Positions 61,001 to 64,000 of a DNA stretch of 64,000 nucleotides are shown piece after piece. A program made the position numbers and the translations under genes. The notes under the pieces are model-generated. The model did no database searches. It saw only the letters and a list, made by a program, of their open reading frames with translations, and had not been told where the DNA came from. Within the stretch, counting starts at the first letter, position 1, and the number at the start of each line of letters is the position of its first letter. Source of the DNA: Numida meleagris (lineage: Eukaryota > Chordata > Aves > Galliformes > Numididae); NCBI RefSeq assembly GCF_002078875.1, contig NC_034422.1, positions 455,988 through 519,987 of the forward strand, given 5' to 3'.

Positions 61001-62638
61001 TTTTAAAATGTACTTGATCACAGGTGTACTGCTCTGCATCCAAGTTTCATTAAACTTAAGTTTGTAGTTTTGCTGTGTAACCTAGCAGGGCTTGTTGAAT
61101 ATTCACCTAACATACCCGTTTCCTTCTGTAGAGGCTGCGGAGTGGTACGACAGGTGTATCTGCATTGATTGTAGGGAACAAGCTACACATAGCATGGCTG
61201 GGGGACTCGCAGGTAATGCTTGTGCAGCAAGGAAATGCTGTGACATTAATGGAACCTCACAAACCAGAGAGAGAAGTAAGTCTGAATCTTCAACTTTTTT
61301 TCCTTTTGTGTGTGTTGTCAGAATCTCTCTGAAACCTTTTGGAACCAAGTGTTAAGTGTTCCATGATCTACATACTTTCTATAGAGTGGTAGGATTTGGA
61401 GAATTATGATTGTATTTCCAGCCCCTCCCCCCCCATCCTGTCCTGTGTTACAAAAAGGCAATCTCTACTCCATGACTGCCTTGAAAGTACTGATGGTACT
61501 TGCAGTCTTAACTTCAGTTCCTATTTGGACTGTTGTTTTAAAAGACTCTTGCTATAAACTATGTATTCTACTGTTTTTCAGGATGAGAGAGCACGTATTG
61601 AGGCTCTGGGTGGATGTGTAACCTACATGGATTGCTGGAGGGTTAATGGCACTTTGGCTGTTTCCAGAGCAATTGGTAAGCATCAGCATTAGTCCACTTC
61701 AGATCAAACTTTATTAAAACATACCACCTGAGACTGTATAACTATAAATAACGTTCTGCTCAGCATTGTTCAAATAGTGAACCACCTTGCCATAAGGTTA
61801 GACAATATCTACACAAATTTTAAATAGTTCATAACTATCTAGTCTTATTGCTTTTACCATAAGCATGGTGTACCGTTCTAGCATGTTTTACATGCTAGAC
61901 TTGACATTCCAAAGTATTTAAATGTTTGCCTTCTTGAAAGTGTCTGTGATGCTGTTCTCCATTGTTCTCCAACAAACTTAAGAGTATTTCTGGTGTTAGA
62001 GTGGAAGAAGTAAAAAATGTTCATCCAGGCTTCTTTATCTTTGTGTTTAAATGTCTATTGCATTTTTGGTTCACTCTTGACTACAGCTTTTAAATCCGAT
62101 TGCTGCATTCTACCCTGAATTCCATAGCTTTTCACTACTCCGGTCTGGTATCAGGTATTTCTGGAGTATGATCTGTCTGTCCTTTAGGGCACTAAAAGCA
62201 ATTACGGGTGAGGAACTGTTTATATTTGAAGTAACAAAGCCTTTGTTTTGATCATTTGTCTTAGGTGATGTGTGTCAAAAGCCTTACATCTCCGGTGATG
62301 CAGATGGAGATTCGTTTGACCTGACTGGTTCTGAAGATTACTTGCTCCTAGCCTGTGATGGATTCTTTGATGCTATCAAGCCATATGAGGTTGTAGACTT
62401 AGTCCTAGATCATTTAATGCAAACCAAAGGAGTGGGTCTGAAAGCAGCAGAAAGACTGGTGGCTGCTGCAAAGGAAAATGGATCCAATGACAACATTACT
62501 GTTTTAGTGGTGTTCTTGAGGGATCCACAAGACATCTTGGCAGACTGTCTCAGAGACGCTAAGAGCCTTGAGGCTGGGGATGATACTCGAAGCTCACCCT
62601 TTAATTTCCTCAGCTGTGAGGCAGCAGCCACACAGTGA
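48629..62638 (+). CDS. PPM1F: Protein phosphatase 1F (PPM1F, POPX2/CaMKP), 7 coding exons
   Basis: PP2C-family, Mg/Mn-dependent Ser/Thr phosphatase. The family member dephosphorylates CaM kinases and PAK, binds PIX proteins and limits Rho-family cytoskeletal signalling. Coding exons: 48629-48804, 58032-58162, 59288-59487, 60123-60311, 61132-61275, 61582-61675, 62265-62638. All introns are GT-AG and the joints keep frame, giving 435 aa against 454 in human. The start ATG sits in GCCGCCATGG, a near-perfect Kozak context. The N-terminal module includes [17 protein letters not shown]. The catalytic core has RRKMEDRH (149-156), [10 protein letters not shown] (180-189), SGTTG (236-240), WLGDSQ (254-259), ACDGFFD (341-347) and SNDNITV (385-391). 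The acidic run seen in human before the core is reduced to GEGDEE, and the C-terminal tail differs, which accounts for most of the shorter length. The gene appears intact. Confidence 0.97.
49629..49774 (+). other. Candidate alternative 3'-terminal exon of PPM1F (intronic polyadenylation)
   Basis: The acceptor TGTTGTGTTTGCACAG ends at 49,628. Joined to coding exon 1 the frame stays open for 34 more codons ([15 protein letters not shown]...LLNLAEKV) and stops at TAA 49,732-49,734. AATAAA follows at 49,769-49,774. That is the full structure of an alternative last exon giving a catalytic-domain-less protein of about 93 aa. It is inferred from sequence only; no transcript was available. Confidence 0.3.
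50235..51200 (+). mobile_element. Decayed mariner (Tc1/mariner, Galluhop-like) transposon
   Basis: DNA transposon relic. Its left end, GTACTCCAAAAGTCATGCCTCC (50,250-50,271, internal to the element edge), resembles a mariner terminal repeat. Translation in shifting + frames gives mariner transposase pieces in order: a DNA-binding-side [19 protein letters not shown] segment (about 50,585-50,630), VCARWLPQ (about 50,758-50,780), [15 protein letters not shown] and [20 protein letters not shown] (about 50,858-50,970), then [11 protein letters not shown] and [12 protein letters not shown] (about 51,120-51,200). The first catalytic Asp region reads TREETW instead of the usual GDE(T/S)W. Stops and frameshifts interrupt it, and the third Asp region and right end are missing or unrecognisable. 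Confidence 0.85.
53239..54005 (+). mobile_element. CR1 LINE 3' fragment (0.77 kb) in PPM1F intron 1
   Basis: 5'-truncated CR1 with the C-terminal part of the reverse transcriptase ORF. Blocks in order are [59 protein letters not shown] and [21 protein letters not shown] one-frame shift near 53,750-53,800 is followed by [19 protein letters not shown]. The element ends with a CR1-type 3' tail, CCATTCTATGGTTCTGT. The frame stays open through most of the copy (to 53,779), so it is younger or better preserved than the others here. It is in the same orientation as PPM1F. Confidence 0.94.
57366..57515 (+). other. Candidate cryptic exon in PPM1F intron 1
   Basis: The acceptor TTATTGTATTCCAG and the donor TTTGTAG/GTTAGT bound exactly 150 bases. 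One frame is open throughout and contains [16 protein letters not shown], then [13 protein letters not shown]. It does not join in frame to coding exon 1 or to exon 2, so as a cassette it would introduce a stop. It could be an alternative upstream exon, a poison exon or chance. Confidence 0.2.
59288..59487 (+). CDS. PPM1F: PPM1F coding exon 3, start of PP2C catalytic core
   Basis: Residues 103-169. It carries [17 protein letters not shown], in which the Arg-rich lead and MEDRH form the first PP2C phosphate- and metal-binding motif. The final residues are NQLFGLA before a GTAAGT donor. Confidence 0.95.
60123..60311 (+). CDS. PPM1F: PPM1F coding exon 4, DGHGG motif
   Basis: Residues 170-232, phase 0 at both ends. 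[18 protein letters not shown] contains the metal-binding Asp181 and Gly182 of PP2C motif 2. The exon ends in FKAKRE before GTGAGT. Confidence 0.95.
61132..61275 (+). CDS. PPM1F: PPM1F coding exon 5, GTTG and LGDS motifs
   Basis: Residues 233-280, phase 0 at both ends. It encodes [20 protein letters not shown] followed by [14 protein letters not shown]. Because it is 144 bases and symmetric, skipping it would keep frame but remove core PP2C strands. Confidence 0.95.
62265..62638 (+). CDS. PPM1F: PPM1F coding exon 7, C-terminal catalytic motifs and tail
   Basis: Residues 312 (split) to 435. ACDGFFDAI supplies metal-binding Asp343, and [18 protein letters not shown] supplies Asp387-Asn388. A short tail follows ([18 protein letters not shown], ending AAATQ), less acidic and less proline-rich than the mammalian tail. 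The stop is TGA at 62,636. Confidence 0.95.
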
Positions 62639-63360
62639 CAAAATCTGCTTAATCCAGAACCATTTAGAAGTATGCTTAAGGAACTGCTTTCCACTGAAGA
62701 AGCCGCTAATACAATAGGCAAAATGTGTCAGGTAAAATGACAAATGGACAAACGTTTAACAAAAAGGAAAGTCTCCTTTTACTGAGTTCCCATTTGTCTT
62801 TCCTTTCTCTTCTGTTCAAAAAAACACTGAAGAGACATGGAGATCTGTACAGCTCTTTTGTCTCTGGGAGCAGAATTCTAAAATGTGTTCCAGGACTGCT
62901 GGTCATATCCCTCTGCCCTGGAGGTGGTAAGAAATGTATGTATAAGCTAGTGGGTGAGAGCACCCGTTTGTGAATTCTGAGTGAAAATTTGAAGTAATGC
63001 TTAAAAAGAGTGCTGTGTGTTATATTTGTGATATTACTTTAGGAATTGGGAGTAGAGAAGCTGTCACTATCGAAGAAAAGGTTGTTACTTTGCGTAGTCT
63101 GTAGGAACAGGCTTGATAGCACACCATTGTGCTGTGTAAGTTACTTTTGTTTTGTACCAAAGATGATGTTAAGAGAATGATATCGCCTCTTTCTTCAAGC
63201 AGAGACATTTAATTTTGTGTGTGTGGAGAGGGGAAAATGAAACTGAATGCTCCAGTGACAGAGCAAAAAAACTAACTATAAGCATCCCAAGCGAAAATGA
63301 TAGAAAATCAGCTACTTTCTGGGATGCTCTGGTTAATAAACTGGAATCCAGTATTTAACT
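62639..63360 (+). other. PPM1F: PPM1F 3' UTR (extent uncertain)
   Basis: Non-coding sequence after the TGA stop. The first canonical AATAAA is at 63,335-63,340, which would give a 3' UTR of about 0.72 kb. Later AT-rich sequence lacks another clear canonical signal before the window ends, so a longer isoform beyond the window cannot be excluded. Confidence 0.55.
63335..63340 (+). terminator. PPM1F: Candidate PPM1F polyadenylation signal
   Basis: AATAAA in GGTTAATAAACTGG, about 700 bases after the stop codon. Downstream T-rich sequence (TGTTTTATTGGCTGTCTGG, about 63,384-63,402) may serve as the GU-rich element. Confidence 0.5.
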
Positions 63361-64000
63361 GCACTGGATTATTTCTAACAAACATGTTTTATTGGCTGTC
63401 TGGCAGCCTGAAAAGAAAGGAACTATACTGCTGTATTTGAGAGATCCTTACAATGTGTATGCTCTAGCAGTTAACTGTGTTCTGTTTCTACCACTTTTCT
63501 GTGTACTATAACAAATATGATTTTTATTTTTATTTTAGCTTCTGGAATTTACAGTTGGAAGATTTTTTTTTCTTTGCAGTGTTACTTTATTTTGTTATGG
63601 TTTATTTAAATTAGAATTTTAAAGTGGCATCTTTATTACCTGGTTTTAAAAACTGACTATCCTCAAGTGCCTTAAATATTTCACACAAGGATTGCTGGCT
63701 TCCCATCATACTCTGATGAGCCAGTTTGTAGTGTTTTTAAAATGTGACTTTATTTCATTAATATTAATGCGTCATGCACTTAACTCTTTCACTTTTATGA
63801 ATGATTTTAGTGGGAGCTGGGTTTCAAGAAAACATCTCATTTGTTGTTGCCAAATAGCATAACATGTGGCATAAGCTTCACAGTATTTACTGTGACTTAC
63901 CCCTGCCCCATGCATAAAGCTCTAGCTAGGTAACCGTAAAGTAATAATCTGATTTGTCTTGACTTTCATTTAAAAAGAAATACACATCCAACCCTCACAA
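63361..64000. other. Window end: extended 3' UTR or intergenic
   Basis: AT-rich sequence without a recognised gene or repeat. It may be an extended PPM1F 3' UTR, given TTATTTTTATTTTAG- and AU-rich stretches near 63,520-63,620, or the start of the next intergenic region. Confidence 0.4.

Noticed and set aside
1..64000. CRISPR arrays, tRNA/rRNA genes, phage or mobile defence systems
   Set aside because: No regularly spaced direct repeats, tRNA-like sequence or prokaryotic gene layout was seen. The sequence is clearly vertebrate.

Overview
The window looks like part of a bird chromosome, most likely chicken or a close galliform relative. The evidence is several CR1 LINE fragments in both orientations, a decayed mariner transposon of Galluhop type, compact introns, and the gene pair TOP3B-PPM1F in head-to-tail order, the neighbourhood linked to the immunoglobulin lambda region on chicken chromosome 15 and human 22q11. 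The species and chromosome are inferred from family knowledge and were not looked up.

Layout: bases 1 to about 33,300 hold no protein gene I can support. They contain unique AT-rich sequence, a small GC-rich island with guanine-quadruplex repeats near 1.7 kb, two CR1 pieces (about 10.6-10.9 kb on the + strand and 13.4-14.1 kb on the - strand), a 16-copy TATTT microsatellite at 29.55 kb and a GC-rich patch at 32.5-33.0 kb. The TOP3B CpG-island promoter lies at 33.35-33.86 kb. TOP3B (DNA/RNA topoisomerase III beta, + strand) is complete: 17 coding exons from 33,971 to 47,339 join in frame to 861 codons plus a stop. It has the TOPRIM acidic motif, the active-site tyrosine, a cysteine-rich zinc region and an RGG-type tail. 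Its 3' UTR is very short.

About 1.3 kb downstream, PPM1F (PP2C-family Ser/Thr phosphatase, POPX2/CaMKP, + strand) starts in its own CpG island. Seven coding exons (48,629-62,638) join in frame to 435 codons plus a stop, with all the PP2C metal-binding motifs. Its 9.2-kb first intron carries the mariner fossil and a long CR1 piece. It also holds two candidate unannotated exons, one of which could give an intronic-polyadenylation isoform. The window ends in or just past the PPM1F 3' UTR.

The two genes are adjacent and co-oriented but work in different pathways: TOP3B resolves nucleic-acid topology with TDRD3/FMRP partners, and PPM1F dephosphorylates CaMKII- and PAK-pathway kinases. I see no prokaryotic, viral or CRISPR-like system. 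The unexplained signals are candidate splice isoforms, a minimal upstream ORF in TOP3B, a NAGNAG acceptor in PPM1F and a long gene-free flank that may be regulatory.
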